Source: Caballeronia sp. BR00000012568055
GTDB taxonomy: Bacteria; Pseudomonadota; Gammaproteobacteria; Burkholderiales; Burkholderiaceae
Direction of reading: 5' to 3'
Assembly (NCBI RefSeq): GCF_029439455.1
Contig: NZ_JAQFVG010000305.1
Location: forward strand, 1-55,655
DNA: 55,655 nt
This document shows positions 47,730 through 55,655 of the stretch, one piece after another (the stretch's first letter is position 1; every line of letters starts with the position of its first letter). The translations under genes and the position numbers were made by a program. Below the pieces are notes generated by a model. It worked only from the letters and a program-made list of their open reading frames with translations, ran no database searches and was not told the DNA's origin.

Positions 47730-48533
47730 ATGTCCCGTATCAAGAACGTATTTGAAGCGCTGTCCGCGCAGGGCAAAAAAGGGCTGATTCCGTTTATCAC
47801 GGCAGGCGACCCGAATCCGGAGCAAACCGTCGAATTCATGCACGCGCTGGCCAAAGGCGGTGCAGATGTGATCGAACTCGGCGTGCCGTTTTCCGATCCG
47901 ATGGCCGACGGTCCCGTGATCCAACGCTCATCGGAACGCGCGCTGGCTCGCGGTGTATCGCTGAAAAGCGTGCTCGCCGATGTCGCCAAATTCCGCGAAA
48001 CCGACGATAAAACCCCCGTCGTGCTGATGGGCTACGCCAATCCGATCGAACGCATGGGCGCGGACGCCTTCGCGAAAGCCGCGAAGGAAGCGGGCGTGGA
48101 TGGCGTGCTGGTGGTCGATTACCCGCCCGAAGAAGCCGAAAGCTTCGGTCAGGCCATGCGCGCCGCCGATATCGATCCGATCTTCCTGCTCGCGCCCACG
48201 TCCACCGCCGATCGCATCGCGGCAGTCGGCAAAATCGCCAGCGGATATGTCTACTACGTCTCGCTTAAAGGCGTGACCGGCGCGGCAAATCTGGACGTTT
48301 CTAGCATCGCGAGTAAAATCCCGGCCATCAAGTCGCATGTACCGCTGCCGGTCGGCGTCGGTTTCGGCATTCGGGACGCGCAAACCGCCCGTGCCGTGGC
48401 CGATGTCGCGGACGCCGTCGTTATCGGCAGCCGGCTCGTGCAATTGCTGGAAGATGCGCCGCCGGCCACCGCCGCTGCGTCGCTGACGAGCTTCATCGCC
48501 GAGATCCGTCAGGCGCTGGACGCCGGCAAGTAA
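47730..48533 (+). CDS. trpA: Tryptophan synthase alpha subunit
   Basis: This 267-residue TIM barrel has [35 protein letters not shown] with the catalytic Glu and Asp, and [11 protein letters not shown] followed by [10 protein letters not shown]. It releases indole to TrpB. It is separated from trpB by the methylase gene but remains in the same orientation, and accD follows 80 bp later. Confidence 0.95.
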   Translation: MSRIKNVFEALSAQGKKGLIPFITAGDPNPEQTVEFMHALAKGGADVIELGVPFSDPMADGPVIQRSSERALARGVSLKSVLADVAKFRETDDKTPVVLMGYANPIERMGADAFAKAAKEAGVDGVLVVDYPPEEAESFGQAMRAADIDPIFLLAPTSTADRIAAVGKIASGYVYYVSLKGVTGAANLDVSSIASKIPAIKSHVPLPVGVGFGIRDAQTARAVADVADAVVIGSRLVQLLEDAPPATAAASLTSFIAEIRQALDAGK

Positions 48534-48546
48534 AGTACAACTCGTC

Positions 48547-48589
48547 GCCGCGTGCTTATCGAAGAAATATCGAAATAAAAGCGCGCGGC
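48547..48589 (+). repeat. Hairpin in the trpA-accD gap
   Basis: GCCGCGTGCTT (48547-48557) and AAGCGCGCGGC (48579-48589) pair along 11 bp with one G-T wobble and a 21-nt loop containing two ATCGAA copies. No T run follows, so this is a likely mRNA-processing or stability element rather than a terminator. Confidence 0.5.
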
Positions 48590-48613
48590 AACCCGATCAC
48601 TGAAGGAAATTCG

Positions 48614-49486
48614 ATGAGCTGGCTCGACAAATTGTTGCCGCCCAAGATCAAACAAACCGATCCCAAAAGCCGCAAGGGCATTCCCGAGGGGCTGTGGGTG
48701 AAGTGTCCGTCGTGCGAAGCCGTGCTCTATCGCAACGACGTCGAGGCGAATCTGCACGTTTGCCCGAAGTGCAGCCATCACATGCGGATCGGCGCGCGCG
48801 AGCGTCTGGATCGTCTGCTCGATCCGGAAGGCCGCTATGAAATCGGCCAGGAAGTCGTTCCGGTCGATGCGCTGAAATTCAAGGACAGCCGCAAGTACCC
48901 GGACCGCATCAAGGAAGCGATGGACGATACCGGCGAAACCGACGCCATGGTCGTGATGGGCGGCGCGATCCACACCATTCCGTGCGTGGTCGCGTGCTTC
49001 GAGTTCTCGTTCATGGGCGGTTCGATGGGCTCGGTCGTTGGTGAGCGTTTTGCGCGCGGCGCACGCAACGCGCTCGAGCAGAACGTGCCGTTTATCTGCT
49101 TCACGGCATCGGGCGGCGCGCGTATGCAGGAAAGCCTGCTTTCGCTGATGCAAATGGCAAAAACCACCGCGCTTCTGACCAAGTTGGCCGACGCCAAGCT
49201 CCCGTTCATTTCCGTATTGACCGATCCGACCATGGGCGGCGTGTCGGCTTCCTTTGCGTTTCTGGGCGATGTCGTGATCGCCGAACCGAAGGCGCTGATC
49301 GGCTTCGCGGGTCCGCGTGTGATCGAGCAGACGGTGCGTGAAAAGCTGCCGGAAGGTTTCCAGCGCGCGGAATTCCTGCTGACGAAAGGCGCGGTCGATA
49401 TGATCACCGACCGACGCAACCTGCGCGCAGAAATCGCCCAGCTGATGGCGCTGATGACACGGCAACCGGCTGACGCCGTCGCCTGA
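48614..49486 (+). CDS. accD: Acetyl-CoA carboxylase carboxyltransferase beta subunit
   Basis: This 290-residue subunit has an N-terminal four-cysteine zinc finger ([13 protein letters not shown] and HVCPKCSHH), then a crotonase-fold core with [33 protein letters not shown] and [22 protein letters not shown]. It transfers carboxyl to acetyl-CoA in fatty acid synthesis. It is encoded between trpA and folC, as in many proteobacteria. Confidence 0.95.
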   Translation: MSWLDKLLPPKIKQTDPKSRKGIPEGLWVKCPSCEAVLYRNDVEANLHVCPKCSHHMRIGARERLDRLLDPEGRYEIGQEVVPVDALKFKDSRKYPDRIKEAMDDTGETDAMVVMGGAIHTIPCVVACFEFSFMGGSMGSVVGERFARGARNALEQNVPFICFTASGGARMQESLLSLMQMAKTTALLTKLADAKLPFISVLTDPTMGGVSASFAFLGDVVIAEPKALIGFAGPRVIEQTVREKLPEGFQRAEFLLTKGAVDMITDRRNLRAEIAQLMALMTRQPADAVA

Positions 49487-49505
49487 TCGGCCTCTATGCA
49501 GTGCC

Positions 49506-49551
49506 GCGCCGCGCGTGAACCCCGCGAGGTTCCGCGCGGCGCTTTCGTTTT
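49506..49551 (+). terminator. Terminator-like hairpin between accD and folC
   Basis: GCGCCGCGC (49506-49514) pairs with GCGCGGCGC (49534-49542), and AACC with GGTT inside it around CCGCGA. TTTCGTTTT follows. It could terminate or partly attenuate transcription into folC. Confidence 0.65.
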
Positions 49552-49564
49552 GAGCATCTCGAAA

Positions 49565-50875
49565 ATGAACACTTTCCCCACACTCGACGCGTGGCTCGCT
49601 CATCTGGAAGCGGCGCATCCGGTCGGTATCGATATGGGTCTGACGCGCATCGGCAAAGTAAAGGATGCGCTCGGCCTGCATTTCGATTGCCCGGTGATCA
49701 CAGTCGGCGGCACGAACGGCAAAGGCTCGACCTGCGCGATTCTCGAAACCATTTTGCTGAAAGCGGGTTATCGCGTTGGCTGCCACACGTCGCCGCATTT
49801 GCTCGATTTCAACGAGCGCGCGCGGATCGATGGCGCGGACGCGACGGATGCCGATCTGCTCGAACATTTCGAAGCGGTGGAGAAAGCGCGCGTTAGTCTG
49901 CCCGAACCGGTCTCGCTGACGTATTTCGAGTTCACGACGCTCGCGATCCTGCACCTGTTTGCATCGCGGAAGCTGGATGCGGTGGTGCTCGAAGTCGGCC
50001 TCGGCGGGCGGCTGGACGCCGTCAATATCGTCGATACGGACTGCGCGGTGATCACCAGCATCGACATCGACCATACGGATTATCTGGGCGATACGCGCGA
50101 GAAGATCGGTTTCGAGAAAGCCGGCATTTTCCGCGCGGGGAAGCCCGCCATCTGTGGCGATCCCTCGCCGCCGCAGACGCTGATCGACCACGCGGAAGCG
50201 ATTGGCGCGGATTTGTGGCTGGTCGGCCGCGATTTCCGTTACGAAGCGCAGCCGGGCAACGAGCGCCAGCAATGGAGCTATATCGGGCGCGAGCAGCGTC
50301 GTTCGGCGCTGGCGTATCCGGCCTTGCGCGGGGCGAATCAGCTTATCAATACGTCAGCGGCGCTGGCTGCGCTGGAATCGGTGCGCGATCGGCTGCCGGT
50401 GTCGGCGCAGGATATCCGGCTTGGTTTAGCGAATGTCGAACTGGCCGGGCGCTTCCAGGTGCTGCCGGGCAAGCCGCAAATCATTCTTGATGTTGCGCAT
50501 AACCCGCACGCTGCCGCCGTTTTGACGCAAAATCTCGGCAACATGGGCTATTTTCCGTACACTTACGCGGTGTTCGGCGCGATGAGCGATAAGGATATCG
50601 ACGGCGTCGTGCGGCAGTTGAAAAGCGAGGTGGATCACTGGAACGTGACTGCGCTGCCCACGCCGCGCGCCGCATCGGCTGCGCAACTGGAGGCGGTTTT
50701 ACGCGAGGCCGGTGTCAACGACACCGCCGACAGCAGCGTTTCACAATTTGCCACACCCGCCGAAGCATTTCGAGATGCGTTAAGTCGCGCCTCTGAAAAT
50801 GATAGAATTTTGGTCTTTGGCAGTTTCTATACGGTAGCTGGTGTCATGGCTTACCGGAAATCGCAGCATCACTGA
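49565..50875 (+). CDS. folC: Bifunctional folylpolyglutamate/dihydrofolate synthase
   Basis: This 436-residue Mur-ligase-family enzyme has LGLHFDCPVITVGGTNGKGSTCAILE (P-loop), then SPHLLDFNERARIDG, a central EVGLGGRLDAVNIVDTD and ITSIDIDHTDYLG, and a C-terminal ILDVAHNPHAA. It adds glutamate to dihydropteroate and folates. The start at 49565 follows the accD terminator-like hairpin. It runs to 50875, and dedD starts 43 bp later. Confidence 0.93.
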   Translation: MNTFPTLDAWLAHLEAAHPVGIDMGLTRIGKVKDALGLHFDCPVITVGGTNGKGSTCAILETILLKAGYRVGCHTSPHLLDFNERARIDGADATDADLLEHFEAVEKARVSLPEPVSLTYFEFTTLAILHLFASRKLDAVVLEVGLGGRLDAVNIVDTDCAVITSIDIDHTDYLGDTREKIGFEKAGIFRAGKPAICGDPSPPQTLIDHAEAIGADLWLVGRDFRYEAQPGNERQQWSYIGREQRRSALAYPALRGANQLINTSAALAALESVRDRLPVSAQDIRLGLANVELAGRFQVLPGKPQIILDVAHNPHAAAVLTQNLGNMGYFPYTYAVFGAMSDKDIDGVVRQLKSEVDHWNVTALPTPRAASAAQLEAVLREAGVNDTADSSVSQFATPAEAFRDALSRASENDRILVFGSFYTVAGVMAYRKSQHH

Positions 50876-50918
50876 GACGCGGCGCTCAACTCTCCGCGTT
50901 TCACGCACCAAGCCATAC

Positions 50919-51725
50919 ATGGGACTTTTCTCGTTCGGCAAGAAAGACGACTCCGGTCGCGACGCTTACTCCGATTCCTCGCGCGGGTCGCGCCATACCG
51001 TCCGCACGGAACGCCGCACCCGCAGGACGGAGAGCCGCGAGCGCACCGACGCCGACGCGATGATGCTCGATCCCACGCTGCCCGAAAAGCAGCGTGCGCG
51101 CCGCAGACTGGTTGGCGCCATCGCGCTGGTGCTGGCCGCCGTCATCGTCTTGCCGATGGTGCTGGATTCGCGTCCGAAGCCCGTCACCGATGACATTTCC
51201 ATCGATATCCCGAATCGCCCCGCGCCTGCTGCCAAGCAAGCGCGCGAGCCAAACGACGCCGATACACAAGCGGGCGTGGCGCATGACGCGCCGGCGGCAT
51301 CGGCTGCTCCGGCTGCGTCGGGCAGCGTGACTCAGGCTCAGCCGCAGGCACAGGCTCAAGCGCCCGTTGCGCAAGCCAAGCCGGAAGCCGCGAAACCGGA
51401 ACCGAAACCGGAAGCCCCGGCAAAACCCGCCGCCAAGCCACAGCCAACTGAACAAGCACAAGCCAACGCGTCTGCCTCAGCCCCCGCTGGCAGCCGCTTC
51501 GTCCTGCAAATCGGTCAATTCGACGACGAAACCGCCGCTCAGAACTGGGTGAACAAGTTGAAAGGCGCGGGTGTGCCCGCATATCTCGAACATCGCAAGC
51601 TGGCGGACGGATCGACCAAGTCGCTGTTGCGCGCGGGTCCGTTTGCGGATCGCGCGGCGGCGCAGGCGGCGCTGGTGAAAGTGCGGCAGGCCGGTCTCGG
51701 CGGCGGCACGCGATCGACGAACTAA
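50919..51725 (+). CDS. dedD: SPOR-domain protein DedD
   Basis: This 268-residue protein has a short charged cytoplasmic N-terminus (MGLFSFGKKDD), a transmembrane helix at about 62-85 (RRLVGAIALVLAAVIVLPMV), a Gln/Ala/Pro/Lys-rich linker, and a C-terminal SPOR domain (RFVLQIGQFDDETAAQNWVN). SPOR domains bind denuded septal peptidoglycan, so it acts at division sites. The folC-dedD-cvpA-purF order matches E. coli. Confidence 0.92.
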   Translation: MGLFSFGKKDDSGRDAYSDSSRGSRHTVRTERRTRRTESRERTDADAMMLDPTLPEKQRARRRLVGAIALVLAAVIVLPMVLDSRPKPVTDDISIDIPNRPAPAAKQAREPNDADTQAGVAHDAPAASAAPAASGSVTQAQPQAQAQAPVAQAKPEAAKPEPKPEAPAKPAAKPQPTEQAQANASASAPAGSRFVLQIGQFDDETAAQNWVNKLKGAGVPAYLEHRKLADGSTKSLLRAGPFADRAAAQAALVKVRQAGLGGGTRSTN

Positions 51726-51743
51726 GCGGAACGAGCGTAATAG

Positions 51744-52280
51744 ATGTTCACCGCGTTCGACTATGCCGTGATGGCGGTCATCGGCCTGTCTGCCTTGCGC
51801 GGCATGTGGCGTGGGCTGGTCGCCGAAGCGTTCGGCCTGGTCGGCTGGGTGGTGGCGATTCTGATCGGCGGGCGTTTCGTCGGCTTTGTCGCACCGTATA
51901 TCCCGTCCACGTGGCCGGGCGGCGCGCTGACGCAATGGCTGGTGGCGTTCATGCTGGTGGTCGGCGCGGTGTTGCTGCTGTCGAGCGTGCTGTCGGCGCT
52001 GCTGACGCGGGTCACCGAAGTGACCGGTCTGCGCGGTCTGGATCGCTCGCTCGGTCTGCTGTTTGGCCTCGTGAGAGGCGCTATATTGGTAGTGATTCTC
52101 GTCGCTTTGGCTGGTCTGACGGAATTGCCGCAAAAGGAATTTTGGCGTGATGCACTGCTACGGCCAACCGTCGAGCAGGGCGTTCGCGATTTGAAACCCC
52201 TGCTCCCCGATGCGCTCGCCGCGTATGTGCATGTTGCGCCCGAGGTCCCGAGCGACCCGCCGCGAAACGCCGCACAATAA
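51744..52280 (+). CDS. cvpA: CvpA-family membrane protein
   Basis: This 178-residue protein has four hydrophobic helices and the CvpA hallmarks FDYAVMAVIGLSALRGMWRGLVAEAFGLVGWV and a later SLGLLFGLVRGAILVV. CvpA is needed for colicin V export in E. coli and is linked to envelope stress and to purine operon expression. It sits directly upstream of purF, as in enterobacteria. A 147-bp gap follows. Confidence 0.92.
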   Translation: MFTAFDYAVMAVIGLSALRGMWRGLVAEAFGLVGWVVAILIGGRFVGFVAPYIPSTWPGGALTQWLVAFMLVVGAVLLLSSVLSALLTRVTEVTGLRGLDRSLGLLFGLVRGAILVVILVALAGLTELPQKEFWRDALLRPTVEQGVRDLKPLLPDALAAYVHVAPEVPSDPPRNAAQ

Positions 52281-52427
52281 CGATAAGCGGGCGACGAGAG
52301 GAGCGCGAGGAACGCGCCACGGCTAGGCGCTACGGAATGGCGGCCCGCTTGCGGCCGAATTTTGAGAAAGGCGCATCGAAGCCGGCAACGCCTTGCCCCC
52401 CGTTTCGACTCTTTGAAGGACCATGCC

Positions 52428-53975
52428 ATGTGCGGCATCGTAGGTGTAGTTTCCCAAAGTCCCGTCAATCAGCTGATCTATGACAGCCTGCTTCTGCTGC
52501 AACATCGCGGACAGGATGCGGCGGGCATCGCTACGGCGAATGGCAATAACTTCCACATGCACAAAGCTAACGGCATGGTGCGCGACGTGTTCCGCACGCG
52601 CAACATGCGCAGCCTGCCGGGCAACGTGGGCATCGGTCAGGTGCGTTATCCGACGGCAGGTTCCGCATCGAGCGAAGAGGAAGCGCAGCCGTTCTACGTG
52701 AACGCGCCGTTCGGCATCATCCTTGCGCACAACGGCAATCTGACGAACTGGATGCAGTTGAAGGACGAGATGTTTCGCATCGATCGTCGTCATGTGAATA
52801 CGGCGTCCGATACCGAAGTCCTGCTCAACGTTTTCGCGCATGAACTGCAGCTCGCCAGCTCCGGCCTCGAACTCGATAACGCCGCGCTGTGGAAGGCAGT
52901 GTCGGGCGTGCATCGCCGGGTGAAGGGTTCGTATGCGATCGTCTCGCTGATCTCGGGCCACGGCCTGGTCGCGTTCCGCGATCCGTTCGGCATTCGCCCG
53001 CTCGTGCTCGGCAAGCTGGAAACATCGACGGGCGTGGAATGGATCGTGGCGTCGGAGTCGGTGGCGATCGAAGGGATTGGCTTTGAATTCGTGCGTGACG
53101 TGGAGCCGGGCGAAGCTATCTTCATCGATAACGACGGCAATCTGCACAGCCATCAGTGCGCTGAAAAGCCCGCGCTGAATCCGTGCATTTTCGAACTCGT
53201 GTATCTCGCGCGTCCGGATTCGTGTCTGGATGGCGTGCCGGTTTACAACGCGCGTCTGCGCATGGGCGACTATCTCGCCGAGAAGATCAAGCGCGTGTTG
53301 CCCGACGTGAAGATCGACGTGGTGATGCCGATTCCCGATTCCTCGCGTCCTGCCGCCATGCAAGTAGCCGCAAAGCTGGGCGTGGAATATCGCGAAGGCT
53401 TCTTCAAGAATCGTTACGTAGGCCGTACGTTTATCATGCCGGGCCAGGCGGTGCGCAAGAAGTCGGTGCGCCAGAAGCTCAACGCCATGGCGATCGAATT
53501 CAAGGGCAAAAACGTGCTGATCGTCGATGACTCCATCGTGCGCGGCACGACATCGCATGAAATCGTGCAGATGGCACGCGATGCAGGCGCGAACAAGGTG
53601 ATCTTCGCCTCCGCTGCGCCGCCGGTGAAGTTCCCGAACGTGTACGGCATCGATATGCCGACGCGTGGCGAACTGGTGGCGCATGGCCGCAGCGACGAGG
53701 AAGTCGCGCGCATGATCGGCGCGGATTATCTGGTCTATCAGGATGTCGAAGACCTGAAAAACGCCATTCGCGATATCAATCCGGAACTGAAGGAGTTCGA
53801 AGCATCGTGCTTCGACGGCAACTACATCACCGGCGATGTGACGACGGATTATCTCGATCGCATCGAGACCGCGCGTCTTGCGCCGCAATCGCAGTCGGAT
53901 CGCGATGCGGCGAGTGAAGCGCTGGAAGGCGGCATGACGCGTTCGCAATTGCATTTGCAACTGTCGGTCGAATAA
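52428..53975 (+). CDS. purF: Amidophosphoribosyltransferase
   Basis: This 515-residue enzyme begins MCGIVGVVSQSPVNQLIYD, exposing nucleophile C2 after Met removal without a propeptide, as in E. coli. The glutaminase part has HRGQDAAGI, RYPTAG and NGNLTN. The transferase part has the PRPP loop KNVLIVDDSIVRGTTSHEIV. It starts purine synthesis. The start at 52428 follows GAAGGA. Confidence 0.95.
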   Translation: MCGIVGVVSQSPVNQLIYDSLLLLQHRGQDAAGIATANGNNFHMHKANGMVRDVFRTRNMRSLPGNVGIGQVRYPTAGSASSEEEAQPFYVNAPFGIILAHNGNLTNWMQLKDEMFRIDRRHVNTASDTEVLLNVFAHELQLASSGLELDNAALWKAVSGVHRRVKGSYAIVSLISGHGLVAFRDPFGIRPLVLGKLETSTGVEWIVASESVAIEGIGFEFVRDVEPGEAIFIDNDGNLHSHQCAEKPALNPCIFELVYLARPDSCLDGVPVYNARLRMGDYLAEKIKRVLPDVKIDVVMPIPDSSRPAAMQVAAKLGVEYREGFFKNRYVGRTFIMPGQAVRKKSVRQKLNAMAIEFKGKNVLIVDDSIVRGTTSHEIVQMARDAGANKVIFASAAPPVKFPNVYGIDMPTRGELVAHGRSDEEVARMIGADYLVYQDVEDLKNAIRDINPELKEFEASCFDGNYITGDVTTDYLDRIETARLAPQSQSDRDAASEALEGGMTRSQLHLQLSVE

Positions 53976-53992
53976 CGCCTTATCGCTTCAAG

Positions 53993-54028
53993 AAAGCCCG
54001 CTCAGCCTCGAAGCTCAGCGGGCTTTTT
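53993..54028. terminator. Bidirectional terminator between purF and araC
   Basis: AAAGCCCGCT (53993-54002) pairs with AGCGGGC (54017-54023), followed by five T residues (54024-54028). It closes purF rightwards. The leftward AraC gene's stop (54002-54004) lies inside this stem-loop, so its A-rich arm also serves the opposite direction. Confidence 0.85.
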
Positions 54029-54799
54029 CATGCCCACGCCAATGCCATTGCGCCACTGTCCCGGCGATACCCCGAACCGCTTCGAGAACGCATGCGTGAA
54101 CGCGCTTTGATCCGCGAAGCCCACATCCAGCGCGATATCCGATAACGACGCACGCGGATCGGCAAGCAGCGCAAGCGACATATCCAGCCGCAAGCGATGC
54201 AAATAGCGATGCGGCGTCTCACCGAACGCCTCGTTGAATAGCTGATGAAACCGCCGCATGCCGAAGCCGCAATGCACGGCGAGATCGGCGATACGCAGCG
54301 GCTCGGAAAGATGCGCGCGCAGCCATCGGTCGATACGCGCGAAGTCCAGCCCGCGCATAAGATCGAGCGCGTGATCGTGGTCGGCATCGGCCATCAGAAT
54401 GCTGCACAGACGCGTGGCCGATTGCCACGAGAAACGCCCCGGCAACGCGGTGTCTTCGATGTGAGCACGCATCGCGATATCCGCAACGAGTTGCGTCATC
54501 TGCGTATCAAGTTCTACCGTGCGCGCCTGCTCGAAGAACCGCTTCGGCACCGCTACCGATGAAGCCGGAAGATCGAGCACGAGCTGCCGGTTCTCACCTT
54601 CAGCCCAATACTCGTGACTTGCACCCGCCGGAATGATCCACGCGCGATGCCGGTCGATACTCGATTCGCGGCCGTCCACCGCCATGCCCATCGCGCCGTC
54701 GAAGCCGAGCACGATCTGATGGAAGTCGTGCAGGTCCGTCGCCTGCACCGCCTGGTAGCGGCGCAGCGAGACGGAAGGGCGATGGATCAAACCGCTCAT
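54002..54799 (-). CDS. AraC-family transcriptional regulator
   Basis: This 265-residue regulator has an N-terminal cupin-like effector domain (RHRAWIIPAGASHEYWAEGEN) and a C-terminal pair of helix-turn-helices (IADLAVHCGFGMRRFHQLFNEAFGETPHRYLHRLRLD and ISDIALDVGFADQSAFTHAFSKRFGVSPGQWR in outline). It resembles AraC/XylS members for small effectors. No adjacent transporter or enzyme gene suggests its target. Its stop codon is embedded in the purF terminator. Confidence 0.85.
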   Translation of the reverse strand: MSGLIHRPSVSLRRYQAVQATDLHDFHQIVLGFDGAMGMAVDGRESSIDRHRAWIIPAGASHEYWAEGENRQLVLDLPASSVAVPKRFFEQARTVELDTQMTQLVADIAMRAHIEDTALPGRFSWQSATRLCSILMADADHDHALDLMRGLDFARIDRWLRAHLSEPLRIADLAVHCGFGMRRFHQLFNEAFGETPHRYLHRLRLDMSLALLADPRASLSDIALDVGFADQSAFTHAFSKRFGVSPGQWRNGIGVGMKKPAELRG

Positions 54800-54822
54800 C
54801 GACTGAAACGCAATGAACGCGC

Positions 54823-55164
54823 TTAAACGTCCAGCAGTTCCACTTCGAACACGAGCGTGGCGTTCGGCGGAATCACGCCGCCTGCGCCGCGCGCGCCGTA
54901 GCCGAGTTGCGGCGGAATGGTCAGCTTGCGTACGCCGCCGACCTTCATGCCTTGCACGCCTTCGTCCCAGCCCTTGATGACCATGCCGCCGCCCAGCACG
55001 AAGGCGAACGGATCGTTGCGGTCCTTGCTCGAATCGAATTTCTGGCCGTCGGTGAGCCAGCCCGTGTAGTGCACGCTGACCGTCTTGCCGGCGACGGCTT
55101 CAGCGCCGCTGCCTTCGGTGATGTCTTCGTACTTGAGGCCGGAATCGGTCGTGACAATCGCCAT
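54823..55164 (-). CDS. FKBP-type peptidyl-prolyl isomerase
   Basis: This 113-residue protein is a single FKBP domain with [43 protein letters not shown] and [31 protein letters not shown]. It speeds proline isomerisation in folding. There is no signal peptide, so it is cytoplasmic. The start at 55164 is preceded by a good AAGGAGC ribosome site; the longer ORF form has no such site. Confidence 0.92.
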   Translation of the reverse strand: MAIVTTDSGLKYEDITEGSGAEAVAGKTVSVHYTGWLTDGQKFDSSKDRNDPFAFVLGGGMVIKGWDEGVQGMKVGGVRKLTIPPQLGYGARGAGGVIPPNATLVFEVELLDV

Positions 55165-55275
55165 GGTTGCTCCTTGTTTGTCCGGCTCGCGAAGCAAGCA
55201 AACCGTGCTTCACAGGCCGGTGGTCGAAACCATCATTGTAGAACGGAGCTTGATAGGAGGCGATGCCGTGCGTGC

Positions 55276-55655
55276 TCAGAGATGACGCCCGCCCGGGCCC
55301 TGAATGCGATTACCCGTGAATGGCGCACCGATGGCAGGGCGTTTGCGCGTATTGAGCGAGGGCGCGCTCGATCCGAATTCAGTGCCGATATAGTTCGGTT
55401 CGATGCGCTCGTCGGAAACGCGCTCGGGTGCGGTATATCGCGCTTCCTTCAGCGCCCGCACCCGCACGTAGGCAATCACCACATAGGTCCACGGCGCGAG
55501 ATAGCCGAACTCGGGCACGGAAATCATCATCATCGCCCAGACGGCGAAGCAGCATTGGCGCAAGGCCATGCCGCGCGCATCCCAGTCGAGTTTGAAGGCG
55601 GGATAGAGCATCACGCCGCTGATGAAAACCAGCCCGACCACGCCCGTATTCACCA
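55276..55655 (-). CDS. Hypothetical membrane protein, truncated by the window edge
   Basis: The open frame runs off the right edge, so the true start is not visible (a GTG at 55653 may be internal). The 125 visible residues have two hydrophobic stretches (about 1-18 and 30-65 of the visible part), then a charged tail ending NRIQGPGGRHL. No family is recognised with confidence. It is transcribed leftward, upstream of the FKBP gene. Confidence 0.55.
   Translation of the reverse strand, partial: VNTGVVGLVFISGVMLYPAFKLDWDARGMALRQCCFAVWAMMMISVPEFGYLAPWTYVVIAYVRVRALKEARYTAPERVSDERIEPNYIGTEFGSSAPSLNTRKRPAIGAPFTGNRIQGPGGRHL

Noticed and set aside
1..55655. CRISPR arrays, tRNA/rRNA genes, transposons or prophage
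   Set aside because: No regularly spaced repeats, cloverleaf or rRNA sequence, transposase, integrase or phage structural gene was seen.

Overview
The window is a dense, high-GC piece of a Burkholderiaceae (Burkholderia sensu lato, probably Paraburkholderia or Caballeronia) genome. The best evidence is the block sdhCDAB-sdhE-gltA-leuCDB-asd-fimV-truA-trpFB-(DNA methylase)-trpA-accD-folC-dedD-cvpA-purF, which is a chromosome-2 arrangement in that group. I found no rRNA, tRNA, CRISPR array, prophage or insertion sequence. The left third is accessory metabolism and the right two thirds is housekeeping metabolism.

Positions 1-9.5 kb hold the end of a C4-sugar-acid (erythronate) pathway (otnI, denD), followed by two domain-fusion genes that overlap by 4 bp: DedA-rhodanese, and cyclic-nucleotide-domain/thioredoxin-reductase-like. 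Next is a metal- or redox-type two-component system, divergent from a b-type cytochrome and a Tat-exported molybdopterin oxidoreductase. The gap between the two arms carries a CusR/HprR-like box.

Positions 9.6-16.2 kb hold the most unusual locus. After a clear sigma70 promoter comes one operon: isochorismatase-type amidohydrolase, FdrA, DUF1116, carbamate kinase, a free-standing copy of the allophanate-hydrolase C-terminal domain, and an NCS1-type permease. A terminator and a LysR regulator follow. FdrA and DUF1116 are subunits of oxamate carbamoyltransferase in E. coli. The operon therefore looks like a ureide or amide scavenging route that yields carbamoyl phosphate and then ATP, NH3 and CO2, but no third carbamoyltransferase subunit (AllH/DUF2877) is visible.

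Positions 17-22 kb hold a flavin monooxygenase, an imine-reductase-like dehydrogenase and a MocR regulator whose divergent promoter region has six TGTTCA half-sites. Positions 22-31 kb are a leftward TCA/methylcitrate operon (mdh, a CitE-like aldolase, prpC, a small MliC-like exported protein, prpD, acnA), divergent from a GntR regulator that has a perfect 20-bp palindrome beside its start.

Positions 32-54 kb carry succinate dehydrogenase, citrate synthase, leucine, aspartate-semialdehyde and tryptophan biosynthesis, then accD, folC, dedD, cvpA and purF. Two short, previously uncalled ORFs look like attenuator leader peptides: a 16-residue Leu/Val/Ile-rich peptide behind a good promoter upstream of leuC, and a 50-residue peptide with an Ile/Thr-rich tail upstream of asd. 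The right edge has an AraC regulator, an FKBP-type isomerase and a truncated membrane-protein gene.
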